Positions 9,214-18,639 are shown, numbered from the stretch's first letter. The stretch: DNA of 64,000 nt from Pseudomonas arsenicoxydans (GCF_900103875.1 NZ_LT629705.1:1130501-1194500), one strand, 5' to 3'. Numbers and translations are program-made. The notes: a model not told the origin generated them from the letters alone.

Positions 9214-9320
9214 AGATCGTTCCCACGCTCTGCGTGGTAACGCCGCCATGGACGCTCTGCGTCCCACTGTGACGCGGAGCGTCACGGGATGCATTCCCAC
9301 GCAGAGCGTGGGAACGATCA
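9214..9320. repeat. palindromic intergenic repeat, GATCGTTCCCACGC family (copy 1)
   Basis: Outer arms GATCGTTCCCACGCTCTGCG and its complement flank a central pair (GACGCTCTGCGTC / GACGCGGAGCGTC). The same element occurs at 59262-59372 and as a half copy at 25686-25722. It lies upstream of the EamA gene and downstream of uvrD's promoter-distal end. Confidence 0.85.
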
Positions 9321-9334
9321 GCTATTAGATAGCC

Positions 9335-11518
9335 TTAAATAGCTTCCAGCTTCGCGTAACCCAGCATCAGCCACTTGCTGCCCTCACTGAAGTTCACCTG
9401 CACCCGGGCCTGAGCCCCTGCGCCTTCGAAGTTCAGGATCACGCCGTCGCCAAACACCGAATGCCGTACGGCCTGACCGAGGCTGAACCCGGTGTCCGGA
9501 ATTTCGCTACCGCCAAACAGGCTGCTGGAACTCTGTTGCTGACCGCCACCGAACGGACGGCTGACGCTGTTGGACAGCCGCACTTCCTGAATCAGGCCCT
9601 TGGGCACTTCACGGACGAAACGCGAGACTTTGTTGTAGGTCTCGCTGCCGTACAGGCGTCGGGTTTCAGCATAGGTCATCACCAGGTTCTGCATTGCCCG
9701 GGTGATGCCGACGTAGGCCAAGCGACGTTCTTCCTCAAGACGGCCGGGCTCTTCCAGGCTCATCTTGTGCGGGAACAGGCCTTCTTCCATGCCCACCAGG
9801 AATACGTAAGGGAATTCCAGCCCTTTGGCACTGTGCAAGGTCATCAGCTGAATGCTGTCTTCATGCTCATCGGCCTGAGTGTCTCCGGCCTCCAGCGACG
9901 CGTGACCGAGGAACGCCGCCAATGGCGACAAGTCTTCGTCTTCTTCAGCATTTTCGAAGTTACGAGCGGCGCTGACCAGCTCCTCAAGGTTTTCTACCCG
10001 GGCCTGGCCTTTCTCGCCTTTTTCCGCTTCGTGGTAGGCAATCAACCCGGACTGTTCGATGACCGTCTGGGTCATCAAGTGCAGCGGCATGTCCATGCAT
10101 TTGGCGGCGAGGTTCTCGATCAGCTCGATAAAAGCCCCAAGCGCGCCAGCTGCTCGCCCGGTCAGGCCTTTATTGGCGACCAGCAAGCGCATGGCTTCCC
10201 ACATCGACACATCGCTGTGGCGCGCATGATCGCGAATCGCTTCAACGGTTTTTTCACCGATGCCGCGAGCCGGAACGTTAATCACCCGCTCCAGCGCCGC
10301 ATCGTTGCCACGGCCTTCGAGCAAACGCAGGTAAGCCATGGCGTTCTTGATTTCCGCGCGTTCGAAGAAGCGCTGACCGCCATAGATGCGGTACGGAATG
10401 CGCTCGCGCAGCAAGGCTTCTTCCAAAACGCGCGATTGGGCGTTGGAGCGGTACAAAATCGCGATATCGCTGCGAGCCAAGCCGGTTTTCAGCGCGCTTT
10501 CAATGGTTTCCACCACATAGCGTGCTTCGTCATGTTCGTTGAATGCGGCGTACAAATTGATCGCTTCGCCTTCGCCGCCATCGGTCCACAGCTCTTTGCC
10601 CATGCGCCCGGTGTTATTGGCGATCAGGGCGTTGGCAGCCTTGAGGATGCCGGCGGTGGAGCGGTAGTTCTGCTCCAGACGAATGGTCTCGGCATCCGGG
10701 AAATCGTCGGAATACTGATAGATGTTCTCGATCTTCGCGCCACGCCAGCCGTAGATCGACTGATCGTCGTCGCCCACGACCATCAGGCTGTCGCCGCCCT
10801 TGGCCAGCAGGCGCAACCAGGCGTACTGCACGGCGTTGGTGTCCTGGAACTCATCCACCAGAATGTGCCGGAAGCGCTTCTGGTAATGGGCCAGCAACCC
10901 TGGGTGATCGCGCCACAAGTCGAGGGCGCGCAGCAGCAGTTCGGAGAAATCGATCACGCCCGCACGCAGGCACGCGGCCTCATAGGCCTCATAGATGCTG
11001 CGCATGGTCGCCAGGAACAAGTCGCCGCTGGCTTGAATGTGTTGCGGACGCAGACCTTCGTCTTTCTGTCCGTTGATGAACCACTGGGCCTGACGGGCCG
11101 GCCAGCGTTGTTCGTCCAGGCCCAGTTCGCGGATCACCCGCTTGACCAGCCGTTGCTGGTCATCACTGTCCAGAATCTGGAACGTCTGGCTCAGGCCGGC
11201 TTCCTGCCAATGCGCCCGCAACAGGCGGTGCGCCAAGCCGTGGAAGGTGCCGACCCACATGCCGGCCGGGTTGATACCCATCAACTGCTCGATGCGATGA
11301 CGCATCTCGGCAGCGGCCTTATTGGTGAAGGTCACCGACAGGATCGAGTGGGGCGAAGCGTTCTCGACCTGGATCAACCAGGCGATACGGTGCACCAGCA
11401 CTCGGGTTTTACCGGAACCAGCACCGGCCAGGACCAACTGACGACCCACGGAGGCAGCTACAGCCTGGCGTTGGGCATCGTTGAGGGAGTTCAGCAGAAG
11501 GGAGAGATCATCGCGCAT
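9335..11518 (-). CDS. uvrD: DNA helicase II UvrD
   Basis: 727 residues, close to E. coli UvrD (720) and similar along its full N-terminus. 3'-5' superfamily 1A helicase of nucleotide-excision and mismatch repair. Motifs seen: Q-motif LNDAQRQAV, Walker A AGAGSGKT near residue 33, TFTNKAA, Walker B DEFQDTN, GDDDQSIYGWRGA, QNYRST, LMTLHSAKGLEF and VGITRA. A C-terminal Tudor-like strand region (FGDGVILNFEG) ends the protein. Divergent from the GGDEF-EAL gene, an order shared with P. aeruginosa. Confidence 0.97.
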   Translation of the reverse strand: MRDDLSLLLNSLNDAQRQAVAASVGRQLVLAGAGSGKTRVLVHRIAWLIQVENASPHSILSVTFTNKAAAEMRHRIEQLMGINPAGMWVGTFHGLAHRLLRAHWQEAGLSQTFQILDSDDQQRLVKRVIRELGLDEQRWPARQAQWFINGQKDEGLRPQHIQASGDLFLATMRSIYEAYEAACLRAGVIDFSELLLRALDLWRDHPGLLAHYQKRFRHILVDEFQDTNAVQYAWLRLLAKGGDSLMVVGDDDQSIYGWRGAKIENIYQYSDDFPDAETIRLEQNYRSTAGILKAANALIANNTGRMGKELWTDGGEGEAINLYAAFNEHDEARYVVETIESALKTGLARSDIAILYRSNAQSRVLEEALLRERIPYRIYGGQRFFERAEIKNAMAYLRLLEGRGNDAALERVINVPARGIGEKTVEAIRDHARHSDVSMWEAMRLLVANKGLTGRAAGALGAFIELIENLAAKCMDMPLHLMTQTVIEQSGLIAYHEAEKGEKGQARVENLEELVSAARNFENAEEDEDLSPLAAFLGHASLEAGDTQADEHEDSIQLMTLHSAKGLEFPYVFLVGMEEGLFPHKMSLEEPGRLEEERRLAYVGITRAMQNLVMTYAETRRLYGSETYNKVSRFVREVPKGLIQEVRLSNSVSRPFGGGQQQSSSSLFGGSEIPDTGFSLGQAVRHSVFGDGVILNFEGAGAQARVQVNFSEGSKWLMLGYAKLEAI

Positions 11519-11776
11519 CGGGGCATTCTAGGGTGCGACGTCACACCGGGCAAACCGAGCTTTGCATTAGCCGATGAAAGAAGCATGGATGACGACCGGT
11601 CGGTCACTCGCTGCAAGCGTTGGCGGGGCTCGCTTCAAGGGTTTTCAGAGGGCGACGGGGGGCTGAAATTTTGTCGAATTTATGATCCGGAGCTGTTTGG
11701 TAAGGGCATTGGCTTGTGTATGCTCCGTGCACGTTTCGGGCTCATGCTCATCATTATAAGAACAAGAACATTGCCT

Positions 11777-14647
11777 ATGACCCTCAGCTCTGACCTGTCG
11801 GGCCCTTCTGTGGAGCCCCGGGTTATCCGTAAACAGTACGCCATGGAGATGGCGGTCGAGCGCACACGTCTGCTCTACCAAGGCTCCCTGCTGCCTACGC
11901 TGTTCATGCTGATCAATGGTCTGGTTTGCGCTGGCTTGCTCTGGAGTCCGCAGCGTTACTTCCTGGTCAGTGTCTGGTTGGTCTGGCTGTTATCGCTGGT
12001 GGCCTTGCGCGTGATTCAAGTCGCCGCCTTTGATTCGGCCATTCCCAACCGTCAGGCGCATCCCGTCTGGGGGCGCATGTTCCTGCTGGGGTCCGCCATG
12101 ACGGGCCTGACCCTGGCCGGCGCCGGTATCGCCTTGGTGCCCGCTGACAATTTTATCCAGCAAGCCTGGGTGTTCGGCCTGATCGGCGCTGCCGCGCTGT
12201 CGGCCAGCGTTGCCTATGCGGTCAGCCTTCCGGCGTTCCTGTCCTTTACCTTGCCTTGTCTATTGCCGGCCATCGCCTACCTGTTCTGGGGCGGCGATGA
12301 GCAGGCGTACGGATGGGGCTGGTTCGGGTTGATATTGTTGGGGGCGCTGAGCGTGGTTGCCTGGCAGGTCAATCGACTGATCGACAACGGTTTGCTGCGA
12401 CGCTTCCAGAATCAAGCCTTGATCGAACACTTGCAGCATGCCCAGAGCTGCGGAGACCAGCTCAATCATGAATTGGCCAAAGAAATTGATCAGCGTCGGT
12501 GTGCCGAGGACAAATTGCGCGAAGCCCAGGTCGACCTGGAAAACCGCGTTGCCCAGCGCAGCCTTGAACTGGACGCTGCCAACCAGGCCTTGAGCAAGAG
12601 CGAAGCACGGCTGGCCCTGGCGCTGAAGGCCAGTGAACTGGGGTTGTGGGACTGGAACCTGCAAACCGATGAAGTCCATCACACCCAGCTTCAGGAGTTG
12701 TTTGGCCTGGCACCGGAGTTTGTGACTGCGATGCTCAGTCACCTCAAGCCGCGCCTTCATCCTGAAGACTTGCCGTCGCTTCGACGTGCGCTGGTCGAGC
12801 ATTTGAAGGGTCGCAGCGAGGATTACCAGATCGAATACCGCGTTCGGCATGGCGACGGCCACTGGGTCTGGATCGAAGACCGGGGTCGTGCGGTTGAGCG
12901 CAGCGAAAACGGTCGGGTGATCCGCATGGTCGGTACCCGCCGCGACATCAGCGCGAGCAAGGGGCAGGAAGAACAGCGTCAATTGGCGGCGACAGTGTTC
13001 GAGGCGGCCAGCGAAGGCATCGTGATTTTCGACCCCAATTACGCGTTGATCGCGATTAACCAGGCCTTCAGCCGTGTCACCGGTTATGACATCGAAGACA
13101 TGCTCGGACGTAATGTTGTCGAGTTACCGTGCAGTCGGGATGCCCGCCGGCACTATGGCGCAATCCGTCAGGCACTGGAGCAGCACGGCACCTGGCAGGG
13201 TGAGTTGGTGGAGACGCGCAAAAACGGCGAGCTTTACCCGCAGTGGCTACAACTGAACGCTGTGCGAGATGCTCGGGGAAATGTAAGTCATATTGTAGGC
13301 TTCTTCGCTGATCTGTCTGCCCGGCGCGAATCCGAAGAGCGCATGCGCTACCTGACTCACTACGACGAACTGACCGGCCTGGCCAACCGTTCGTTGTTCC
13401 GTGAACGGCTGCGAGACGCTCATCAGCGGGTGCGACAGGGCGGACGTCGAAGTCTGGCACTGCTGCACATCAATCTGGATCGTTTCAAGCTGCTCAACGC
13501 CAGTCTGGGCCATGAAGTCGCCGACCAGCTCCTGCAAAAAATGGCCCGTCGACTGATCAATGCACTACCAGAAGCGGACACCATCGCCCGGCTGTCCGGC
13601 GACGAGTTTGCGGTGCTATTTGATGCCTACGGCAACCTGTCGAGCCTGGCGCGAGTGGCGACCCGCTTGTCCGCCAAATTGCGTTTGCCGATCACCGTCG
13701 ACGGGCATGAATTGGTGGTTAGCGCGTCCATGGGCATCAGCATGTTGCCGGACAACGCCCGGGAAATTTCTGCGCTGGTCAGCCAATCCAACATAGCCAT
13801 GCAACATGCCAAGCACTTGGGCGGCAACAACTTCCAGTTCTATACCGAAAGCCTGCAGGCCAGTACGCTCGAACGCCTGCAGCTGGAAAACCAGCTGCGC
13901 AAAGCCATCGAAGAAAAGCAGCTGCAAGTCTATTACCAGCCAAAGCTCTGCCTCGCCACGGGCCGGCTGAATGCCGCGGAAGCGCTGGTGCGTTGGGATC
14001 ACCCGACCATGGGCCGCATACCGCCGGGGGAGTTCATCGGTCTGGCCGAGGAAACCGGGTTGATCGGTTCGATTGGCGAGTTCGTCTTGCGCCAAGCCTG
14101 TTGGCAGGCCTGCGAATGGCAGCGCCAGGGGCTTGAGCCGATTCGCGTGTCGGTCAATTTGTCGGTGCATCAATTGCGCCAAGGCAAGTTGGTCAGCCTG
14201 GTGCGGCAGGTACTGGAAGAAACCGGTCTGGCGCCGCACTGCCTGGAGCTCGAACTGACCGAAAGCCAGTTGCTCGACAGCGTCGAACACATCATTGCGA
14301 CGTTCCAGCAGTTGCGTGACCTGGGCGTGAAACTGGCGATCGACGATTTCGGCACCGGGTATTCATCCCTGAGTTACCTCAAACGCATTCCGGTGGATTA
14401 CGTGAAGATCGATCAGGCGTTTATTCGCGGTCTGGGGCAGGGCAGCGAAGATGCTGCGATCACTCGGGCAATCATCGCCATGGCGCATGGCTTGTCACTG
14501 AAGGTCGTGGCTGAGGGCGTGGAGCGGGCAGAGCAGCTGGAATTTTTAAAAGCCGAGCGCTGTGATGAAGTGCAGGGCTATTTGATCAGCCGCCCGGTGG
14601 AGGCTGATGACTTGGCCGCACTGTTGCGCCACGACACGGCACTGTAA
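11777..14647 (+). CDS. membrane PAS-PAS-GGDEF-EAL cyclic-di-GMP protein
   Basis: 956 residues. Six or more membrane helices (residues 35-200), a coiled coil (205-270), two PAS domains (about 275-395 and 400-525), GGDEF (525-690) and EAL (700-950). The GGDEF signature is SGDEF (S607-F611), and the upstream inhibitory site reads PEAD where RxxD is expected, so feedback inhibition by c-di-GMP is probably lost. The EAL half keeps E735-A-L737, D856-D857 in DDFGTGYSS, KID and EGVE, so phosphodiesterase activity is expected. Cyclase activity is uncertain. The frame stays open far upstream, antisense to uvrD; the start after TTGCCT was chosen because homology begins there. Confidence 0.93.
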   Translation: MTLSSDLSGPSVEPRVIRKQYAMEMAVERTRLLYQGSLLPTLFMLINGLVCAGLLWSPQRYFLVSVWLVWLLSLVALRVIQVAAFDSAIPNRQAHPVWGRMFLLGSAMTGLTLAGAGIALVPADNFIQQAWVFGLIGAAALSASVAYAVSLPAFLSFTLPCLLPAIAYLFWGGDEQAYGWGWFGLILLGALSVVAWQVNRLIDNGLLRRFQNQALIEHLQHAQSCGDQLNHELAKEIDQRRCAEDKLREAQVDLENRVAQRSLELDAANQALSKSEARLALALKASELGLWDWNLQTDEVHHTQLQELFGLAPEFVTAMLSHLKPRLHPEDLPSLRRALVEHLKGRSEDYQIEYRVRHGDGHWVWIEDRGRAVERSENGRVIRMVGTRRDISASKGQEEQRQLAATVFEAASEGIVIFDPNYALIAINQAFSRVTGYDIEDMLGRNVVELPCSRDARRHYGAIRQALEQHGTWQGELVETRKNGELYPQWLQLNAVRDARGNVSHIVGFFADLSARRESEERMRYLTHYDELTGLANRSLFRERLRDAHQRVRQGGRRSLALLHINLDRFKLLNASLGHEVADQLLQKMARRLINALPEADTIARLSGDEFAVLFDAYGNLSSLARVATRLSAKLRLPITVDGHELVVSASMGISMLPDNAREISALVSQSNIAMQHAKHLGGNNFQFYTESLQASTLERLQLENQLRKAIEEKQLQVYYQPKLCLATGRLNAAEALVRWDHPTMGRIPPGEFIGLAEETGLIGSIGEFVLRQACWQACEWQRQGLEPIRVSVNLSVHQLRQGKLVSLVRQVLEETGLAPHCLELELTESQLLDSVEHIIATFQQLRDLGVKLAIDDFGTGYSSLSYLKRIPVDYVKIDQAFIRGLGQGSEDAAITRAIIAMAHGLSLKVVAEGVERAEQLEFLKAERCDEVQGYLISRPVEADDLAALLRHDTAL

Positions 14648-14751
14648 GAGCTTGCGGCAACTGCTAAAGGGTCCCGAAGGGCTACATGAAGCGTATGTGG
14701 CGTGGAATGGGGATATCGAGTTACGCATTGGGCAGGCAAAAAGCCGATTCA

Positions 14752-14766
14752 TGTAGTATAACTACA
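14752..14766. promoter_or_regulatory. RccR/HexR-type operator palindrome upstream of rccR
   Basis: TGTAGT-ATA-ACTACA, a perfect 6-bp inverted repeat with a 3-base centre, lies 48 bases before the rccR start. It matches the published TGTAGT/ACTACA half sites of RccR as I recall them, and the general RpiR-family layout. Autoregulation is inferred. Confidence 0.7.
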
Positions 14767-14813
14767 AGCTTGCTACATCCCCGGCACCTGCCAATAACAA
14801 AGAGTCCAGCCCT

Positions 14814-15680
14814 TTGAATCTGCTGCAACACATCGCCCAGTCACGCCACCTCTTACGCAAGTCGGAGCTCAAGGTCGCCGACCACGTGCTGCTTGATCCG
14901 GCGGCGGTGATGCACAGCTCGATGGCCGACCTGGCCCATAGCGTGGGCATCAGCGAGCCGACCATCGTGCGCTTCTGCCGTGCCATCGGTTGCTCGGGTT
15001 TCCAGGACTTGAAATTGAAACTGGCGCAAAGCCTTGCGGCGGGCGCGAGCTTCGGTCAGTTCGCCATCCATGAAGACGATTCGGTCGCCGACTACAGCCT
15101 GAAAATCTTCGACACCACCCTGCACACCCTGATGGAGGTTCGCGAGAAGCTCGACCCGGTGGAATTGCAACGGGCCGTGTCGCTGATGTCCCAGGCCCAG
15201 CGCGTCGAATTCTATGGTTTTGGCGCTTCGGGTGCGGTGGCGGCGGATGCCCAGCACAAATTCTTCCGCTTGCTGCTGACGGCGGCGGCGTACTCCGATC
15301 CGCATATGCAGGCGATGTCGGCGGTGACGTTGAAACCGACCGACGTGGCGATCTGCATTTCTCAGTCCGGTCGCTCCAAGGATCTGTTGATCACCGCCAA
15401 CCTGGTACGCGAAAGCGGCGCCTCGCTGATCACTTTATGCCCGAGCCAGACACCGTTGGCCGAACTGTCGACCGTCAACCTGGCGATCGATGTGCACGAA
15501 GACACTGAAATCTACACCCCGCTGACGTCGCGCATCGCCCACCTGGTGGTGATCGACGTGTTGGCGATGGGCGTGGCCATGGCGCGCGGGCCGAGCCTGG
15601 TCAATCACCTCAAGAGCGTCAAGCGCAGCCTTCGCAGCTTGCGGCTGTCGCCCAAGTCGGTGAAAGCGCTGGATGACTGA
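14814..15680 (+). CDS. rccR: RpiR-family regulator RccR
   Basis: 288 residues, starting at TTG; no better start is visible upstream. N-terminal RpiR helix-turn-helix (LAHSVGISEPTIVRFCRAIG, near residues 40-60) and a C-terminal SIS sugar-phosphate domain (FGASGAVAADAQHKFF; ISQSGRSKDLL). Position between the GGDEF-EAL gene and lysR-pycA-oadA matches P. aeruginosa PA5438. The P. fluorescens orthologue, RccR, responds to KDPG and controls pyruvate, gluconeogenic and glyoxylate-shunt genes (from memory of published work). It differs from HexR, its paralogue at the zwf locus. Confidence 0.88.
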   Translation: MNLLQHIAQSRHLLRKSELKVADHVLLDPAAVMHSSMADLAHSVGISEPTIVRFCRAIGCSGFQDLKLKLAQSLAAGASFGQFAIHEDDSVADYSLKIFDTTLHTLMEVREKLDPVELQRAVSLMSQAQRVEFYGFGASGAVAADAQHKFFRLLLTAAAYSDPHMQAMSAVTLKPTDVAICISQSGRSKDLLITANLVRESGASLITLCPSQTPLAELSTVNLAIDVHEDTEIYTPLTSRIAHLVVIDVLAMGVAMARGPSLVNHLKSVKRSLRSLRLSPKSVKALDD

Positions 15681-15715
15681 CGACTGACGTCGTCGTAAGG
15701 TCGTTCCGACCTTAA

Positions 15716-15795
15716 TCGCGAGCGGGCTCGCTCCCACAGGTGGACCGCGTCCGTCAGGACAACTCGGTCAACTGTGGGAGCGAGCCTGCTCGCGA
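15716..15795. repeat. REP-type inverted repeat pair, GTGGGAGCGAGC family
   Basis: Arms of about 24 bp (TCGCGAGCGGGCTCGCTCCC and the opposed CTGTGGGAGCGAGCCTGCTC) face each other across a 32-base spacer. Same family as 47631-47720, 50790-50866 and 56222-56315. Located after rccR, where it may also stabilise the 3' end. Confidence 0.85.
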
Positions 15796-15905
15796 TGGCG
15801 TTCTCTAGAGCGCTGAAGATTCACATCCCTGTAATCCATCCGCCGCCAAACCGTCATCCCCCGCGCCTATCTTGAAACTCCCGTAATCGCCTTGGGAGAC
15901 TCGAA

Positions 15906-16118
15906 ATGGCCCAGCCCTACGAAGAACGCAACAGCGCCGTCAAAACCCGTCGTCAGCAGGAAGATCAGCGCCGCATGGAATTCCGCCGCGCCATCGAAGA
16001 CCGCTGCGAACGCCGCCAGCTGCTGGCCGAGATCGGCGATCTTCCTGCCGATCTGGAACTCAACTACTGGCAGGCAGCTCCCGCAATTTCCCGTCGAAGC
16101 GCTCAACCAACGCGCTGA
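15906..16118 (+). CDS. small conserved charged protein, unknown function
   Basis: 70 residues, ATG preceded by a good GGGAG site. Very rich in Arg, Gln and Glu in the N-terminal half (KTRRQQEDQRRMEFRRA), predicted as one long helix, with no signal or membrane segment. Its last 59 bases overlap the 3' end of the convergent lysR gene. Looks like a real small pseudomonad protein, given the ribosome site and the helical periodicity, but I cannot name its function. Confidence 0.65.
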   Translation: MAQPYEERNSAVKTRRQQEDQRRMEFRRAIEDRCERRQLLAEIGDLPADLELNYWQAAPAISRRSAQPTR

Positions 16119-17022
16119 TCTGCACCCGTTCGCTGCGGATAAACGCAAGGAATGCGTGGGCCACCGGCGACAGCCGTTTGGCCTTGGCCTGCACCAGGCA
16201 CCAGCTGCGATACAGCGGCAGTTCTTCGACCGGCAGCTCGATCAATCCACCGGTCGCCAACTCAAGGTTCAGGGCGTGGCGCGTCAACAGCGCGACGCCC
16301 AGACCCGCCAGCACACATTCACGCTGGGCTTCAGCCGAGGAAACCTCCTGCGTCTGGTTGAAGTGCACACGTTTTTCCTTGAAATACTCTTCGCACGCCA
16401 ATCGCGTTCCCGAGCCGGGTTCGCGCAGCAGCAATGTGTAAGGCTCAAGGTCCTGCAAGCGCAGAGGCCCCATGTGGCACAGCGGATGATCCGGTGGTGC
16501 CACGGCCACGATCGGGTTGTTGAGGAACGGCAGAAACTCCAGCCCCATGTCTTGCGGCACCATGGACATGATCACCAGGTCGTCGCGGTTATCCGACAGT
16601 CGACGGATCACCTGTCCTCGGTTGACCACCGTCAGTTGCAGATTCACTTCTGGATGCTGGCGCTTGAACGCGGCGAACAGGTGCGGCACGAAATACTTGG
16701 CGCTGGATTCGATTGCCAGTTTCAGCTGGCCCTGCAGCGAACCTTGCATATCCGAAAGCTGCATATCGAGGTTTTCCAGGCGTCCGAAAATGTCCCGACT
16801 GGCTCGCTGTAGTGCTTCTGCCGCCTCTGTCATGTAGAGTTTTTTGCCAACATAGTCGAACAGAGGCTGGCCAATCAGCTCTTCGAGTTGACGAATCTGT
16901 AGGCTGACGGCCGGTTGCGTGAGCGACATTTCGTCGGCCGCACGGCTGTAGGACCTCAAATCACAGACTTCATTGAAAATCTGCAATTGACGCAATGTCA
17001 TACGCATCAAGGACTTACGCAT
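16060..17022 (-). CDS. LysR-family regulator divergent from pycA (CbbR-like)
   Basis: 320 residues. N-terminal winged helix-turn-helix (LRSYSRAADEMSLTQPAVSLQIRQLE, split by the usual turn, residues 22-48) and a LysR substrate-binding domain from about residue 95. The overall pattern, including LIGQPLFDYVGKKLYMTEA, is that of the CbbR/CysB-like branch. Divergent from pycA, as for PA5437 in P. aeruginosa, so control of the pyruvate carboxylase genes is a reasonable inference. Two inverted repeats lie in the shared intergenic region. Start could also be a downstream Met (MRMTLRQ). Confidence 0.93.
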   Translation of the reverse strand: MRKSLMRMTLRQLQIFNEVCDLRSYSRAADEMSLTQPAVSLQIRQLEELIGQPLFDYVGKKLYMTEAAEALQRASRDIFGRLENLDMQLSDMQGSLQGQLKLAIESSAKYFVPHLFAAFKRQHPEVNLQLTVVNRGQVIRRLSDNRDDLVIMSMVPQDMGLEFLPFLNNPIVAVAPPDHPLCHMGPLRLQDLEPYTLLLREPGSGTRLACEEYFKEKRVHFNQTQEVSSAEAQRECVLAGLGVALLTRHALNLELATGGLIELPVEELPLYRSWCLVQAKAKRLSPVAHAFLAFIRSERVQISALVERFDGKLRELPASS

Positions 17023-17059
17023 TTTTTGTAGTCTCTGCTCGCAGGCTGATGACTCAACT

Positions 17060-17075
17060 ATAAGTCTTTACTTAT
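17060..17075. promoter_or_regulatory. candidate LysR operator near the lysR start
   Basis: ATAAGT-CTTT-ACTTAT, a perfect 6-bp inverted repeat, 37 bases upstream of the lysR start. It fits the AT-rich T-N11-A layout of LysR binding sites, so it could be the autoregulatory site. Confidence 0.5.
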
Positions 17076-17134
17076 GCCTAACCCAATTATTAATCATTTT
17101 TGTTAATCCCTTGTGGGGGCTAGTGTGGGGCTGC

Positions 17135-17156
17135 GACTAAATTGAAACATTTAGTC
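17135..17156. promoter_or_regulatory. candidate operator upstream of pycA
   Basis: GACTAAA-N8-TTTAGTC, a perfect 7-bp inverted repeat, 56 bases before the pycA start. Its position fits an activator or repressor site for the divergent LysR protein, or for another regulator. Confidence 0.5.
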
Positions 17157-17212
17157 ACGCGTCGACCTGGTCTAGCAGGTCGTGGGTACCACCGGCTCAA
17201 GGGAACCTCCAA

Positions 17213-18628
17213 GTGATAAAAAAGATCCTGATCGCCAACCGTGGTGAGATTGCCGTACGAATCGTGCGTGCCTGCGCCGAGATGGGCATTCGCTCGGTCG
17301 CGATCTATTCCGACGCCGACCGCCATGCCTTGCATGTGAAGCGCGCGGATGAGGCCCACAGCATTGGTGCCGAGCCATTGGCCGGTTACCTGAATGCGCG
17401 CAAGCTGGTAAATCTGGCGGTAGAAACCGGTTGCGATGCGCTGCACCCTGGTTACGGATTCCTTTCGGAAAACGCCGAGCTGGCAGACATCTGCGCCGAG
17501 CGCGGCATCAAATTCATTGGTCCATCGGCTGAAGTGATTCGCCGCATGGGCGACAAGACCGAAGCGCGCCGCAGCATGATCAAGGCGGGCGTACCGGTCA
17601 CTCCAGGCACTGAAGGCAACGTTGCGGACATCGCCGAAGCCTTGGTCGAAGGTGACCGTATCGGTTATCCGGTGATGCTCAAGGCGACTTCCGGTGGTGG
17701 TGGGCGTGGTATCCGTCGCTGCGACAGCCGTGAAGAACTCGAACAAGCCTTCCCGCGTGTCATTTCCGAAGCCACCAAGGCCTTCGGCTCTGCGGAAGTG
17801 TTCCTGGAAAAATGCATCGTCAATCCGAAACACATTGAAGCGCAGATCCTCGGCGACAGCTTTGGCAACGTGGTGCATCTGTTCGAGCGTGATTGCTCGA
17901 TCCAGCGCCGCAACCAGAAGCTCATCGAAATCGCCCCGAGCCCGCAACTGACCCCGGAACAGCGCGCCTATATCGGTGACCTGTCGGTGCGTGCAGCCAA
18001 GGCCGTGGGTTACGAGAACGCCGGCACCGTGGAGTTCCTGCTCGCCGAGGGCGAGGTGTACTTCATGGAGATGAATACCCGGGTGCAGGTGGAACACACC
18101 ATCACCGAAGAAATCACCGGCATCGACATTGTGCGTGAGCAGATCCGCATTGCGTCCGGCCTGCCGCTTTCGGTGAAACAGGAAGATATTCAGCACCGCG
18201 GTTTCGCGCTGCAATTCCGGATCAACGCCGAAGACCCAAAAAACAACTTCCTGCCGAGCTTCGGCAAGATCACCCGTTACTACGCCCCCGGCGGCCCTGG
18301 CGTACGTACCGACACGGCGATCTACACCGGCTACACCATTCCACCGTTCTACGATTCGATGTGCCTGAAACTGGTGGTGTGGGCGTTGACCTGGGAAGAA
18401 GCGATGGACCGTGGCTTGCGCGCCCTCGACGACATGCGTCTGCAAGGGGTCAAGACCACCGCCGCGTACTACCAGGAAATCCTGCGTAACCCGGAATTCC
18501 GTAGCGGCCAGTTCAATACCAGCTTCGTTGAAAGCCACCCTGAACTGACCAACTACTCGATCAAGCGCAAACCCGAAGAGCTGGCCCTGGCCATCGCCGC
18601 CGCCATCGCCGCCCACGCAGGCCTGTGA
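17213..18628 (+). CDS. pycA: pyruvate carboxylase subunit A (biotin carboxylase)
   Basis: 471 residues, GTG start. ATP-grasp biotin carboxylase: it carboxylates biotin on the partner subunit with ATP and bicarbonate. Motifs seen: KKILIANRGEIAVRI at the N-terminus, the glycine-rich SGGGGRGIR loop near residue 165, EMNTRVQVEHTITEE with the catalytic Glu and Arg, and a C-terminal biotin carboxylase domain. Eleven bases before oadA, so one operon. It is the anaplerotic pyruvate-to-oxaloacetate enzyme of pseudomonads, a two-subunit form rather than a single chain. It is not accC, because the partner is OadA-like rather than AccB. Confidence 0.95.
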   Translation: MIKKILIANRGEIAVRIVRACAEMGIRSVAIYSDADRHALHVKRADEAHSIGAEPLAGYLNARKLVNLAVETGCDALHPGYGFLSENAELADICAERGIKFIGPSAEVIRRMGDKTEARRSMIKAGVPVTPGTEGNVADIAEALVEGDRIGYPVMLKATSGGGGRGIRRCDSREELEQAFPRVISEATKAFGSAEVFLEKCIVNPKHIEAQILGDSFGNVVHLFERDCSIQRRNQKLIEIAPSPQLTPEQRAYIGDLSVRAAKAVGYENAGTVEFLLAEGEVYFMEMNTRVQVEHTITEEITGIDIVREQIRIASGLPLSVKQEDIQHRGFALQFRINAEDPKNNFLPSFGKITRYYAPGGPGVRTDTAIYTGYTIPPFYDSMCLKLVVWALTWEEAMDRGLRALDDMRLQGVKTTAAYYQEILRNPEFRSGQFNTSFVESHPELTNYSIKRKPEELALAIAAAIAAHAGL

Positions 18629-18639
18629 GGAAAAGAACA

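Noticed and set aside
9461..11776. Frame open upstream of the GGDEF-EAL gene for over 770 codons
   Set aside because: Entirely antisense to uvrD; domain homology begins at 11777.
14814..15680. Naming the RpiR gene hexR
   Set aside because: Sequence and gene order match RccR (PA5438 type); HexR is the paralogue at the zwf locus.
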